Positions 1 to 6,735 of a stretch of DNA of 11,748 nucleotides are shown one piece after another. The position numbers were made by a program, and so were the translations under genes. A model generated the notes under the pieces. It made no database searches. It saw only the letters and a list, made by a program, of their open reading frames with translations, and had not been told where the DNA came from. Numbering within the stretch: position 1 is the first letter of the stretch; each line of letters starts with the position of its first letter. Origin of the DNA: Gammaproteobacteria bacterium (GTDB lineage Bacteria > Pseudomonadota > Gammaproteobacteria > Thiohalomonadales > Thiohalomonadaceae); contig JAPHSO010000234.1 in the NCBI GenBank assembly GCA_026193675.1, positions 1 to 11,748 of the forward strand, in the 5' to 3' direction.

Positions 1-581
1 CCAATCACCTGATTGGGTGCACCGGCAGGATTGGTGAGTGGACCGAGAACATTAAAAATTGTACGAACCCCCATCTCCTTGCGGGGACCGATGGCGTGCT
101 TCATGGCGCTGTGGTGGGCCGGGGCAAACATAAATCCGACACCCAGATCATTGACGCACTGCGCCACCTGTTCCGGTGAAATATTGAGATTAACCCCTGC
201 AGCCTCAAGTAGATCAGCACTCCCCGATTTGGATGAGATGGAGCGGTTACCATGTTTGGCCACCTTGGCCCCTGCTGCGGCAACAACCAGAGCAGAGGTG
301 GTGGAGATATTAAAGGTGCTTGCCGCATCACCACCGGTACCACAGGTATCGACCACATGGTCACCGCTGATATCGACATGGGTCGCCAGCTCACGCATCA
401 CCCCGGCAGCGGCGGTGATCTCATCAATAGTTTCTCCCTTCATGCGCAAACCGACCAGGAATCCGCCAATTTGGGCCTGAGTCGCCTCGCCTGTCATGAT
501 GGTGCGCATCACCTGCTGCATATCGTCACGGCTTAGATCTCGGCCTTCGGTTACGGCGCGAATGGCTGCTTGCATATCCAT
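1..581 (-). CDS. trpD: Anthranilate phosphoribosyltransferase TrpD (5' part, cut by window start)
   Basis: Transfers phosphoribosyl from PRPP to anthranilate, the second step of the tryptophan branch, in the cytoplasm. The first 193 codons are visible, reading leftward; the family is usually about 340 residues, so the C-terminal part lies outside the window. Residues 1-65 form the helical N-terminal domain (MDMQAAIRAVTEGRDLSRDD at the start). The PRPP and metal site follows: GTGGD at 81-85, FNIST at 90-94, KHGNRSISS at 109-117, then RTIFNVLGPLTNP at 173-185. The ATG at 581-579 has an AAAGG ribosome site eight bases upstream. An in-frame ATG two codons later is a possible alternative start. 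The gene lies about 50 bases after the MFS transporter gene and is probably co-transcribed with trpE and trpG. Identification is very secure; only its 3' end is unseen. Confidence 0.96.
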   Translation of the reverse strand, partial: MDMQAAIRAVTEGRDLSRDDMQQVMRTIMTGEATQAQIGGFLVGLRMKGETIDEITAAAGVMRELATHVDISGDHVVDTCGTGGDAASTFNISTTSALVVAAAGAKVAKHGNRSISSKSGSADLLEAAGVNLNISPEQVAQCVNDLGVGFMFAPAHHSAMKHAIGPRKEMGVRTIFNVLGPLTNPAGAPNQVI

Positions 582-633
582 AGAGTTAACCTTTTGAAGA
601 ATACTTTTGTGAATCGGGGATTGTGACGGGAGG

Positions 634-1863
634 CTATCTCTCGGTCAAGTTGATCGGTGATCGGTTGGGTTTAACCAACCACCATAAAATGATCGCAATA
701 GAGAGCAGAAGGGTCTGCCCAATTGCAAAATGGAGATTGCTTGAACTGACCATCGGCACAATAACGCCAGCGGCCAAAGCACCCCCAAGGGTCTGCATAA
801 AGCCCTGCATTGATGCGGCAAGTCCACGGTGATGGGGAAAGCAGTCGAGCGACATAATGGTGAGATTGGGCAACATCCAGGCGATGCCGAAGGCATAGAT
901 GACCAATGGGGCAATTACGGTATAGGGCGTTGGAGTGAGGAGCTGGGCCTGTAGAATATTGAGCAGGACAGCAAAAATTAACAGGCCAAAAGCGGCGAGA
1001 ATGGTGACATTTGATGAGAGTCGATGGGCGAGTTTGCCAGAGGTGAATGAGCCGAGCATCAGACCGAGCACCATCGGTACAAACAGGCGCCAGAAATCAT
1101 TTGTGCCGAGGGCCAGATGCTCGAAGATGACCACGGGCGCACCGACGATATAGATAAACATACCGCCAAAGGAGAAGGCGATGGTTAGAATGATGAGTAA
1201 AAACTGTTGGTGTTGCAGCGTACCCAGTAACTGCTTCAACAGTGTCTGAAGATGGAATGGTTGACGCTCTTCAAGGGGTAGTGTCTCTGGAAGATAGCGC
1301 AGGGTATAGAGGGTCGTTACACCGCCAACAATGGTCAGAAAGGCAAAAACGGAACGCCAACCCATCCACTCCTGCAGCAGTCCACCGATCATTGGGGCGA
1401 GTGCCGGGGCAAGGCTAAAGAGTAGCATCACATACGACATTGCCCGTCGCGCCTCTGCCCCCTCAAAGTGATCACGAATGACGGCGCGGCCAACTATCAT
1501 CCCGCCACTGGCAGAGAGCCCCTGGCCGATACGCATCAGTAGAAAGGTGCTGTAGTCCTGGGCCAGAAAACAGCCGATGGAGCTGGCGACATAGAGCAGT
1601 AGCGCTCCAATGATCACCTTACGTCTGCCAAAAGAGTCAGAAAGTGAGCCGTAGATCAGTGTGGTGACGGCAAATCCAACCATATAGAGGCTGATGCTCT
1701 GCTGCAGCACCTCAAGGGAGATCTGAAACTCTTCGCCTAGAGCGGTGAAAGAGGGGAGATAGGTGTCGATGCTGAATGGGGCCAGCATCGCCAGAAGGGC
1801 TATGGTGAAGGTGAGGAGATAGCTTTTTGAACTGTAATTGTGGCTAGCGCCCTGATTCGCCAC
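634..1863 (-). CDS. Bcr/CflA-type MFS drug-efflux transporter inside the trp operon
   Basis: A 409-residue inner-membrane protein with about twelve hydrophobic segments, the normal length for the DHA1 (Bcr/CflA) subfamily of proton-driven exporters. TM1 carries MLAPFSIDTYLPS (26-38), typical of Bcr/CflA. MFS motif A is GSLSDSFGRRKV (72-83), the motif B arginine is in RIGQG (111-115), and antiporter motif C is LAPALAPMIGG (151-161), all of which point to export. The start is GTG at 1863, eight bases after the trpG stop codon, with only a weak purine stretch (AGAGA) upstream, so expression is probably coupled to trpG. The next Met is residue 26, inside TM1, so it is not a credible start. The gene sits between trpG and trpD, where no transporter is expected. 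The substrate cannot be told from sequence; export of a tryptophan-pathway metabolite or analogue is inference from position only. Confidence 0.9.
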   Translation of the reverse strand: MANQGASHNYSSKSYLLTFTIALLAMLAPFSIDTYLPSFTALGEEFQISLEVLQQSISLYMVGFAVTTLIYGSLSDSFGRRKVIIGALLLYVASSIGCFLAQDYSTFLLMRIGQGLSASGGMIVGRAVIRDHFEGAEARRAMSYVMLLFSLAPALAPMIGGLLQEWMGWRSVFAFLTIVGGVTTLYTLRYLPETLPLEERQPFHLQTLLKQLLGTLQHQQFLLIILTIAFSFGGMFIYIVGAPVVIFEHLALGTNDFWRLFVPMVLGLMLGSFTSGKLAHRLSSNVTILAAFGLLIFAVLLNILQAQLLTPTPYTVIAPLVIYAFGIAWMLPNLTIMSLDCFPHHRGLAASMQGFMQTLGGALAAGVIVPMVSSSNLHFAIGQTLLLSIAIILWWLVKPNRSPINLTER

Positions 1864-1871
1864 GTCGGTCT

Positions 1872-2468
1872 CTAACTGCGTCTTCCACCCTGCTGACGCA
1901 GGAAGTTGGCAAGCATATCGTGGCCGTGCTGTGTGAGGATCGATTCGGGATGGAACTGAACCCCTTCAACCATCAACTCCTTGTGGCGCACACCCATAAT
2001 CTCATCCAGGGAGCCGTCATCGTTGTTGGTCCAGGCGGTGATCTCCAGGCAGCTGGGCAGAGAGAACTTATCGATGACCAGAGAGTGGTAACGGGTCGCC
2101 TCAAAGGGATCGGGGAGGCCATTAAAAACACCGGCGTCGTTGTGATAAACCATCGAGGTCTTTCCATGCATAATCTTTGATGCGTGGACAATTTTGCCGC
2201 CAAAGGCCTGACCAATCGACTGATGGCCAAGACAGACGCCGAGTATGGGCAGCTTGCCGGCGAAGTGGTTAATGGCGGCAACAGATATGCCCGCCTCATT
2301 CGGTGTACAGGGGCCGGGAGAGATGACCAGATGGTCCGGTGCCATCTTCTCGATCTCTTCAATGGTGATCTGGTCGTTACGGTGAACCGCCACCTCAGCG
2401 CCCAGCTCACCAAAATATTGCACCAGGTTGTAGGTGAAGGAGTCGTAGTTATCGATCATTAATAGCAT
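1872..2468 (-). CDS. trpG: Anthranilate synthase component II, glutamine amidotransferase subunit TrpG
   Basis: Releases ammonia from glutamine and passes it to TrpE to make anthranilate. A class I glutamine amidotransferase of 198 residues, the usual length for a stand-alone TrpG. Visible motifs: MLLMIDNYDSFTYN at the N-terminus, SPGPCTPNEAG (50-60), the nucleophile C79 in LGVCLGH, MHGKTS (100-105), and the H173/E175 dyad in QFHPES. The frame is open further upstream (to 2504), but the ATG at 2468 is preferred because the protein then begins exactly at the conserved MLLMIDNYDSF. It also has an AAGGA site ten bases upstream that overlaps the trpE stop codon, implying translational coupling with trpE. 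PabA is the near paralogue; adjacency to trpE and trpD favours TrpG, although such subunits may serve both pathways. Confidence 0.96.
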   Translation of the reverse strand: MLLMIDNYDSFTYNLVQYFGELGAEVAVHRNDQITIEEIEKMAPDHLVISPGPCTPNEAGISVAAINHFAGKLPILGVCLGHQSIGQAFGGKIVHASKIMHGKTSMVYHNDAGVFNGLPDPFEATRYHSLVIDKFSLPSCLEITAWTNNDDGSLDEIMGVRHKELMVEGVQFHPESILTQHGHDMLANFLRQQGGRRS

Positions 2469-2478
2469 AGCAATTGAT

Positions 2479-2484
2479 TCCTTA
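2479..2484 (-). promoter_or_regulatory. trpG ribosome-binding site overlapping the trpE stop codon
   Basis: Reading the minus strand, the trpE stop and the trpG Shine-Dalgarno share bases as TAAGGA, ten bases before the trpG ATG at 2468. Ribosomes finishing trpE would be delivered to the trpG start, a common way of balancing the two subunits of anthranilate synthase. This site also decides the trpG start. Confidence 0.75.
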
Positions 2485-3972
2485 ACGATGTTCCACATTG
2501 CCATTCAGGCCAGCTTCGGCCATGGCTACCGCGCGGAAGACAGCGCGCCCCTTATTCATCGTCTCATCCCACTCACTTTGGGGAACAGAGTCATAGACGA
2601 TACCTGCACCTGCCTGGATATGCAGGGTGCCCTGCTTGATGACCGCCGTACGAATCGCAATGGCGGTGTCCATATTGCCCTGCCAGCCGAGGTAACCCAC
2701 AGCGCCAGAGTAGACACCACGCTTGACCGGCTCCAGCTCATCAATAATCTCCATTGCGCGAATCTTGGCGGCACCCGATACGGTGCCGGCAGGGAATGTG
2801 GCGCGAAGTGCATCCATCGCGGTCATCCCCTGCTTTAGCTTGCCCTCAACGTTGGAGACAATATGCATAACGTGGGAGTAACGCTCTATCTTCATCTTCT
2901 CAGTGAGCTCAACCGTTCCTGTCTCAGCGATCCGGCCCACATCATTGCGGCCGAGGTCGATCAGCATCAGATGTTCAGCGAGCTCTTTCGGATCATTGAG
3001 TAGATCCTGCTCATACTGCTGATCGATCTCCTCAGTCTCGCCACGGGGACGGGTTCCGGCTATCGGTCGAACGGTGACCATCTCATCCTCAAAACGGGTG
3101 AGGATCTCGGGCGATGAGCCGACCACATGAAAATCGGCCAGATCGAGATAGTACATATAGGGTGATGGATTGAGCCCGCGTAGAGAGCGATAGAGGTCGA
3201 GAGGCGGTGCCGCAAAGGGGATCGACAGGCGTTGTGAAAGAACCACCTGCATAATGTCGCCATCAATGATGTATTGGCGCGCGCGCTCAACGGCATCTTT
3301 AAAACCATCCTCAGTAAAGCCCGAGACAAAATCGCTTTCACTCACCTTAACGGCCTTGCTGGGCTCTCCTCGGGGGGTGGCTGTCTGTAGCTGTGCCTCA
3401 AGCTGGTCGAGTCGCTTTTGACTATTTTCCAAAGCGTTATCGAGAGCCGGATCGGCGTGCACAATCAGATGCAGACGGCCATTGAGGTTATCAAAGACCA
3501 CAACCTCTTCAGAGACCATCAGCAGGATATCTGGGGTGCCTAACTGATCTGGATTGGGACAGTTGGCCAGCTTGGGTTCAATATAACGAATCGTGTCATA
3601 ACCAAAATAGCCGACCAGCCCGCCGGTAAATTTGGGAAGACCATCGAAAGTGGCCACCTGACAATTTTTTTGAAATTTTTCGATCCAGTCCAGCGGATCT
3701 TCAACCTCGAACTGCTCCTCCACTTCACCGCCGGTTTCGATGGTGATGGTATGACCACTCACCTTAATCACCGTGCGGCATGGAAGGCCGATGATGGAGT
3801 AGCGTCCCCACTTCTCGCCACCCTGAACCGACTCCAGCAGATAGGAGTAGGGGCCTTTGGCAAGTTTCAGGTAGGTGGATAGCGGTGTATCGAGGTCTGC
3901 GAGAACCTCGCGCACGATGGGAATCTTGTGGTAACCCTCTTTAGTGAGGATGTCGAACTGTTCTGGTTTCAT
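2482..3972 (-). CDS. trpE: Anthranilate synthase component I TrpE
   Basis: Converts chorismate plus ammonia to anthranilate, the committed step of tryptophan synthesis; works as a complex with TrpG. Length is 496 residues, normal for the family. The N-terminal domain carries the feedback-inhibition element LLES (45-48), and NPSPYMYY (268-275) is the second part of the tryptophan pocket, so the enzyme should be feedback-sensitive. The chorismate-binding C-terminal domain shows GTRPRGE (306-312), DLGRNDVGR (339-347), FPAGTVSGAAKIRAMEII (393-410) and GAGIVYDS (455-462). The ATG at 3972 has no recognisable Shine-Dalgarno. An in-frame stop lies upstream with no start codon between, so this start is forced. 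A Trp-codon-rich leader peptide lies upstream and suggests attenuation control. rpe and gph are the upstream neighbours, a frequent gammaproteobacterial arrangement. Confidence 0.97.
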   Translation of the reverse strand: MKPEQFDILTKEGYHKIPIVREVLADLDTPLSTYLKLAKGPYSYLLESVQGGEKWGRYSIIGLPCRTVIKVSGHTITIETGGEVEEQFEVEDPLDWIEKFQKNCQVATFDGLPKFTGGLVGYFGYDTIRYIEPKLANCPNPDQLGTPDILLMVSEEVVVFDNLNGRLHLIVHADPALDNALENSQKRLDQLEAQLQTATPRGEPSKAVKVSESDFVSGFTEDGFKDAVERARQYIIDGDIMQVVLSQRLSIPFAAPPLDLYRSLRGLNPSPYMYYLDLADFHVVGSSPEILTRFEDEMVTVRPIAGTRPRGETEEIDQQYEQDLLNDPKELAEHLMLIDLGRNDVGRIAETGTVELTEKMKIERYSHVMHIVSNVEGKLKQGMTAMDALRATFPAGTVSGAAKIRAMEIIDELEPVKRGVYSGAVGYLGWQGNMDTAIAIRTAVIKQGTLHIQAGAGIVYDSVPQSEWDETMNKGRAVFRAVAMAEAGLNGNVEHR

Positions 3973-3990
3973 AACACTATTTACGCATAT

Positions 3991-4071
3991 CTGGATCGAT
4001 TAACCAATGGCTTGTAGGGTTAAACTCATTGGCGATGGAGTTTAAGGATGTAACTTCACCATCGAATCCAG
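3991..4071 (-). promoter_or_regulatory. Candidate trp attenuator: alternative RNA pairings between leader peptide and trpE
   Basis: Minus-strand RNA here can fold in several exclusive ways. (1) CGATGG (4064-4059), over the last Trp codon, pairs with CCATCG (4038-4033). (2) TTAAACTC (4045-4038) pairs perfectly with GAGTTTAA (4027-4020) around a 10-base loop. (3) CCAATG (4032-4027) pairs with CATTGG (4009-4004), or TTAACC (4023-4018) pairs with GGTTAA (4005-4000). (4) CTGGATTCGAT (4071-4061), spanning both Trp codons, pairs with ATCGATCCAG (4000-3991) with one bulged base, only about 19 bases before the trpE ATG. Competing folds keyed to Trp codons are the logic of attenuation. No run of U follows any hairpin, so a standard intrinsic terminator is not seen. 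Control could act through Rho or through access to the trpE start. The pairings were found by eye; their energies are not computed. Confidence 0.55.
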
Positions 4072-4118
4072 GTTGCCCGCAGTCTATACAGGCGCGTAAA
4101 AGTGATTTGCTGTCTCAT
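4056..4118 (-). CDS. Putative tryptophan leader peptide (20 residues, two Trp codons)
   Basis: A short reading frame in the gph-trpE gap: ATG at 4118, TGA at 4058-4056. It begins MRQQITFTRL and ends RATWIRW, so residues 17 and 20 are Trp and the last Trp codon is directly before the stop. Two Trp in 20 residues is far above normal use of this amino acid, and they lie where a stalled ribosome would cover the RNA that pairs with downstream segments. An AAGG ribosome site lies seven bases before the ATG, just after the gph stop codon (11 bases between gph stop and this ATG). This is the layout of TrpL leader peptides, whose translation senses charged tRNA-Trp. No homology search was possible; the role is inferred from Trp codons, position before trpE and the RNA pairings downstream. 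Confidence 0.65.
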   Translation of the reverse strand: MRQQITFTRLYRLRATWIRW

Positions 4119-4129
4119 TTTGAAACCTT

Positions 4130-4807
4130 TTAAGCTCCCTCAAGAAGTCCTTCAAGCTCTATCATTGAGTCGATCACAGCATCAGGATCTGAGTCATGAA
4201 TATCGACGCCATGATTGTAACCGTAGCTCATGCAGACGATAGAGAAACCGGCGGCACGAGCAGCCTTCACATCGCTCATAGAATCGCCCAGCATCAGTGA
4301 GTTTTCGGGTTTAACACCCAGAAGCTCAGCAGAGTGAATCAACGGTAATGGATCGGGCTTCTTCTTGGGCAGGGTATCGCCACAGATGATCGACTCAAAG
4401 CGGTCGTGGATACCGAGCGCCTTGAGAATCGGAATGGTGAACTGCGCCGCCTTGTTGGTGACACAACCCAGTTTGTAACCGGCCGCCTGCATATAGTCGA
4501 GACCCTCGGTAACACCGGGGTAGAGTGAACTACGTCCGCTGTTATTCTTGTCGTAGAGGTCGAGGAAGATGGGATATGCCTTTTCGAACAGCGCTTCATC
4601 AGGCTCGCCGTCAAGCTGGTCAATCAGCGCACGACGTACCAGACGTTCAACACCATTACCTACCCAGTGACGAACTCGACCTTCGCCTCGAACAGGCATG
4701 TCGAGCTGTTTCATCATCTCATCGACGCAATAGGCGAGGTCAGGAACACTGTCGACCAGCGTACCGTCCACATCGATCAGAATCATTTTGGGTTTTTGAA
4801 TAGACAT
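4130..4807 (-). CDS. gph: Phosphoglycolate phosphatase Gph (HAD family)
   Basis: Hydrolyses 2-phosphoglycolate to glycolate, clearing the product of Rubisco oxygenation or of DNA end repair; cytoplasmic. At 225 residues it has the usual Gph length. All four HAD motifs are present: DVDGTLVDS (nucleophile D12 and acid D14), T117 in VTNK, K150 in KKKPDPLP, and GDSMSDVKAARAAG (D175, D179). The cap domain of subclass IA lies at about residues 20-100, with HWVGNGVERLV (47-57) typical of Gph. The ATG at 4807 follows a modest TGAGA site. The gene lies between rpe and the trp leader/trpE, a neighbourhood conserved in many gammaproteobacteria, and is probably transcribed with both. HAD enzymes can be promiscuous, so the exact substrate rests on family resemblance and neighbours. 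Confidence 0.92.
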   Translation of the reverse strand: MSIQKPKMILIDVDGTLVDSVPDLAYCVDEMMKQLDMPVRGEGRVRHWVGNGVERLVRRALIDQLDGEPDEALFEKAYPIFLDLYDKNNSGRSSLYPGVTEGLDYMQAAGYKLGCVTNKAAQFTIPILKALGIHDRFESIICGDTLPKKKPDPLPLIHSAELLGVKPENSLMLGDSMSDVKAARAAGFSIVCMSYGYNHGVDIHDSDPDAVIDSMIELEGLLEGA

Positions 4808-4846
4808 ACTTATCTCACTACGGACATTTACAAAACAGCAAAGATT

Positions 4847-4871
4847 GGGTTTGTGTCGTTAAACACAACCC
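4847..4871 (-). other. Hairpin in the rpe-gph spacer
   Basis: The 103-base spacer between rpe and gph contains a stem with arms GGGT-T-TGTGT and ACACA-ACCC (plus-strand reading), nine pairs with one bulged T and a six-base loop. On the transcribed minus strand it is followed by AATCTTTGCTG, not a clean U-run, so it is a weak terminator at best. It could be an RNA-processing or partial-attenuation element that lowers gph and trp expression relative to rpe. No other gene or motif is seen in the spacer. Confidence 0.35.
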
Positions 4872-4910
4872 CAAACGCTGCTTCGAGGTGTCGCCTTTCG
4901 GTTTTGTTGG

Positions 4911-5600
4911 TTACTTAACTTGAGCCAGCTGCTCGCGGAACGCCTTGAGAACGGTATCGTAATCGTTGGCATCGTTCTCATCACGTGCATTGAAGATTGC
5001 AGAGCCAGCAACGAATGTATCGGCACCCGCTTCAGCGATCTCCTTGATGTTGTTGACCTTAACGCCACCATCGATCTCAAGGCGAATGTCGTAACCTGAC
5101 TCATCGATCATCTTACGAGCTGCACGCAGCTTATCGAGAGTGGCAGGAATGAAGCTCTGACCGCCAAAACCGGGGTTAACAGACATCAACAGGATCATGT
5201 CGACCTTATCCATGACGTAGTCGAGGTGTGAAAGAGGTGTTGCAGGATTGAAAACCAGACCAGACTTACAGCCCAACTCACGAATCAGACCCAGGCTACG
5301 ATCGATGTGCTCAGAGGCCTCAGGGTGGAAGGTGATGTAGGTGGCACCTGCTGCAGCAAAATCGGGGATGATGCGGTCAACCGGCTTGACCATCATGTGC
5401 ACGTCGATATCGGCCGTTACACCGTGGTTACGTAGCGCTTCACAGACGAGGGGACCGATAGTCAAATTGGGAACATAGTGGTTGTCCATAACATCGAAGT
5501 GAACAATGTCTGCACCTGACTTTAGTACGTTATCAACCTCTTCACCAAGACGTGCGAAGTCTGCTGAGAGAATGGATGGGGCAATCTGAAAATCGGCCAT
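4911..5600 (-). CDS. rpe: Ribulose-phosphate 3-epimerase Rpe
   Basis: Interconverts ribulose 5-phosphate and xylulose 5-phosphate in the pentose phosphate or Calvin cycle; cytoplasmic TIM barrel. Length is 229 residues, normal. Conserved blocks: PSILSADF (8-15), HFDVMDNHYVPNLTIGP (34-50) with metal ligands H34 and D36, DVHMMV (66-71) with H68, MSVNPGFGGQSFI (139-151) and EIDGG (175-179) with catalytic D177. The ATG at 5600 has an AGAGG site nine bases upstream. It is the first gene of the leftward block rpe-gph-trpL-trpE-trpG-MFS-trpD. In autotrophs rpe and gph both serve Calvin-cycle carbon flow, but nothing else in the window shows carbon fixation. Identification is very secure. Confidence 0.97.
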   Translation of the reverse strand: MADFQIAPSILSADFARLGEEVDNVLKSGADIVHFDVMDNHYVPNLTIGPLVCEALRNHGVTADIDVHMMVKPVDRIIPDFAAAGATYITFHPEASEHIDRSLGLIRELGCKSGLVFNPATPLSHLDYVMDKVDMILLMSVNPGFGGQSFIPATLDKLRAARKMIDESGYDIRLEIDGGVKVNNIKEIAEAGADTFVAGSAIFNARDENDANDYDTVLKAFREQLAQVK

Positions 5601-5640
5601 GGTGGGCGCCTCTTAAAACATATAGTTGGTTAAATTGGGT

Positions 5641-5667
5641 GCTTAAATGGATGGTTTCTATTTAAGC
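5641..5667. promoter_or_regulatory. Perfect inverted repeat upstream of rpe, operator candidate
   Basis: GCTTAAAT (5641-5648) and ATTTAAGC (5660-5667) are perfect 8-base inverted arms with an 11-base spacer, so the half-site centres are 19 bases apart, about two helical turns. The repeat lies 41-67 bases upstream of the rpe ATG and would overlap the -35 region of a weak leftward promoter whose -10 could be TATATG (5624-5619). This suits a dimeric repressor or activator site. The regulator is unknown. Confidence 0.4.
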
Positions 5668-5735
5668 GAGCCGGTTATTTTACTTGTTTCTGTCGATTTA
5701 GGCGAACATCAAATGAGCACCATATATTAAAGGTA

Positions 5736-5750
5736 TTGAACCGAGTTCAA
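5736..5750. promoter_or_regulatory. Short palindrome upstream of the DUF3530 gene, operator candidate
   Basis: TTGAAC-CGA-GTTCAA is a perfect 6+3+6 palindrome. It lies just downstream of a possible -10 element TATATT (5723-5728) and 21 bases before the ATG at 5771. A protein bound there would sit at the transcription start, consistent with repression. I do not recognise a specific regulator, and no convincing -35 element was found. Confidence 0.35.
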
Positions 5751-5770
5751 CATCGGGTGATGATGTATTG

Positions 5771-6649
5771 ATGAAATTGACCAAAACTATTTCCATATAT
5801 TTTGTGCTGCTATCTGTTCTCGGATCTGCTCAGGCGATGGCTGCGGAAGAGATCACTAAAGCTGCCAGCACTATAGATGCTGCAGATGAGCAGATGCTCA
5901 ACGTTGATGGTCAGGAGGTGTTGAGCCTATATCGTCATGGAGAGCGCGCCCGACTCGATGGTGGCGTGATTGTACTTCACGATCAGGGGGCTAATCCCGA
6001 TTGGCCCGGTGTTGTTCGAACGCTGCGGCGTGAGCTGCCCCGTTATGGCTGGAGCACTCTCGCTGTTGCGCTTCCCGCTCCAGATAATTCAGCGCAGTCA
6101 TCTGCTCAGGTTCTCAAGGCGTGGTCTGAGAGTGTGCCTAAACGGATAGAGGCGGCGATTGTTGCGATGGGTGAGCGTAATATCTTCAATCTTGTGCTGA
6201 TTGGACATGGTACCGGTGCGGCCATAGCGGCCGATTATATTGTAAAGAATCCGAGTGATCGTATTCAGGGATTGATCGCCATTGGTATGGATGGTTCTCG
6301 TCATGAGGATGAGGCACTAGATGGGGCGATGATACTGCGCAAGGTCAACAGACGTATCCTCGATCTCTATGGCAGTCGTGACCTGGCGTCTGTCGTCAAC
6401 TCGGCGCAGAGACGTGAGCGAGTTGCAGTTAGTGCGGAGCCCGGCAAACAGCGTCAACATCTTCGAGCGGCAGATTTTGGAAAAGGTTTTAATCAACAAA
6501 ATGCACTACAGATCACCTACCGGCAACACCGTCTTGAAGGGGCCGATCACCATTTTCATGGTTATGAACGACAGCTCCTTAGTCGGGTTGCAGGCTGGCT
6601 ACGTCGTTATATTGGAAGCTCCAGCATTAAGATCAAGCGGGCTAAATAA
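5771..6649 (+). CDS. Secreted DUF3530 alpha/beta-hydrolase-like protein
   Basis: A 292-residue exported protein. Residues 1-24 are a signal peptide (MKLTKT, hydrophobic core, QAMA then AEE), so it is probably periplasmic. LHDQGANPDWPG (69-80) followed by LRRELPRYGWSTLAVALP (85-102) matches the DUF3530 family, which has an alpha/beta-hydrolase fold and no firm function. The nucleophile elbow reads LIGHGTGA (143-150), with Gly where serine hydrolases have the nucleophile. DLYGSRD (198-204) and EGADHHFHGYE (256-266) resemble the late acid and histidine segments. The ATG at 5771 is preferred over an overlapping TTG at 5768. The upstream GGGTGA is a weak, distant ribosome site. The gene is followed 86 bases later by a membrane diguanylate cyclase on the same strand, possibly co-transcribed. 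Family assignment is fairly sure; whether it is an active enzyme is not. Confidence 0.78.
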   Translation: MKLTKTISIYFVLLSVLGSAQAMAAEEITKAASTIDAADEQMLNVDGQEVLSLYRHGERARLDGGVIVLHDQGANPDWPGVVRTLRRELPRYGWSTLAVALPAPDNSAQSSAQVLKAWSESVPKRIEAAIVAMGERNIFNLVLIGHGTGAAIAADYIVKNPSDRIQGLIAIGMDGSRHEDEALDGAMILRKVNRRILDLYGSRDLASVVNSAQRRERVAVSAEPGKQRQHLRAADFGKGFNQQNALQITYRQHRLEGADHHFHGYERQLLSRVAGWLRRYIGSSSIKIKRAK

Positions 6650-6735
6650 CTTAGCCCTGTAGTCATCAATAAATTCAAAATAATTTCCGCCTGAAATCAA
6701 CTAGCTTGCATCAATATGGATATGTTTATCACAGC

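Noticed and set aside
13..536. Open frames on the plus strand across trpD
   Set aside because: The minus-strand reading gives a clear TrpD with all PRPP-site motifs; the plus frames are shadows.
2469..2504. N-terminal extension of TrpG
   Set aside because: It overlaps the end of trpE, while the ATG at 2468 matches the conserved TrpG N-terminus and has the ribosome site.
3979..3990. ATG-CGT-AAA-TAG mini-frame just before trpE (minus strand)
   Set aside because: Three codons, no ribosome site and out of frame with trpE; most likely chance, although it overlaps the region where trpE lacks a Shine-Dalgarno.
4525..4803. Plus-strand open frame of 92 codons across gph
   Set aside because: Antisense shadow of a well-identified gene; its translation is rich in Arg and His with no recognisable domain.
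5768..5770. TTG start extending the DUF3530 protein by one residue
   Set aside because: The overlapping ATG at 5771 directly follows and gives the same signal peptide; a TTG start is less likely.
6706..6735. TTG start extending the diguanylate cyclase by ten residues
   Set aside because: It would put ten polar and aromatic residues ahead of the signal peptide and has no ribosome site; the ATG at 6736 or 6739 begins a clean signal.
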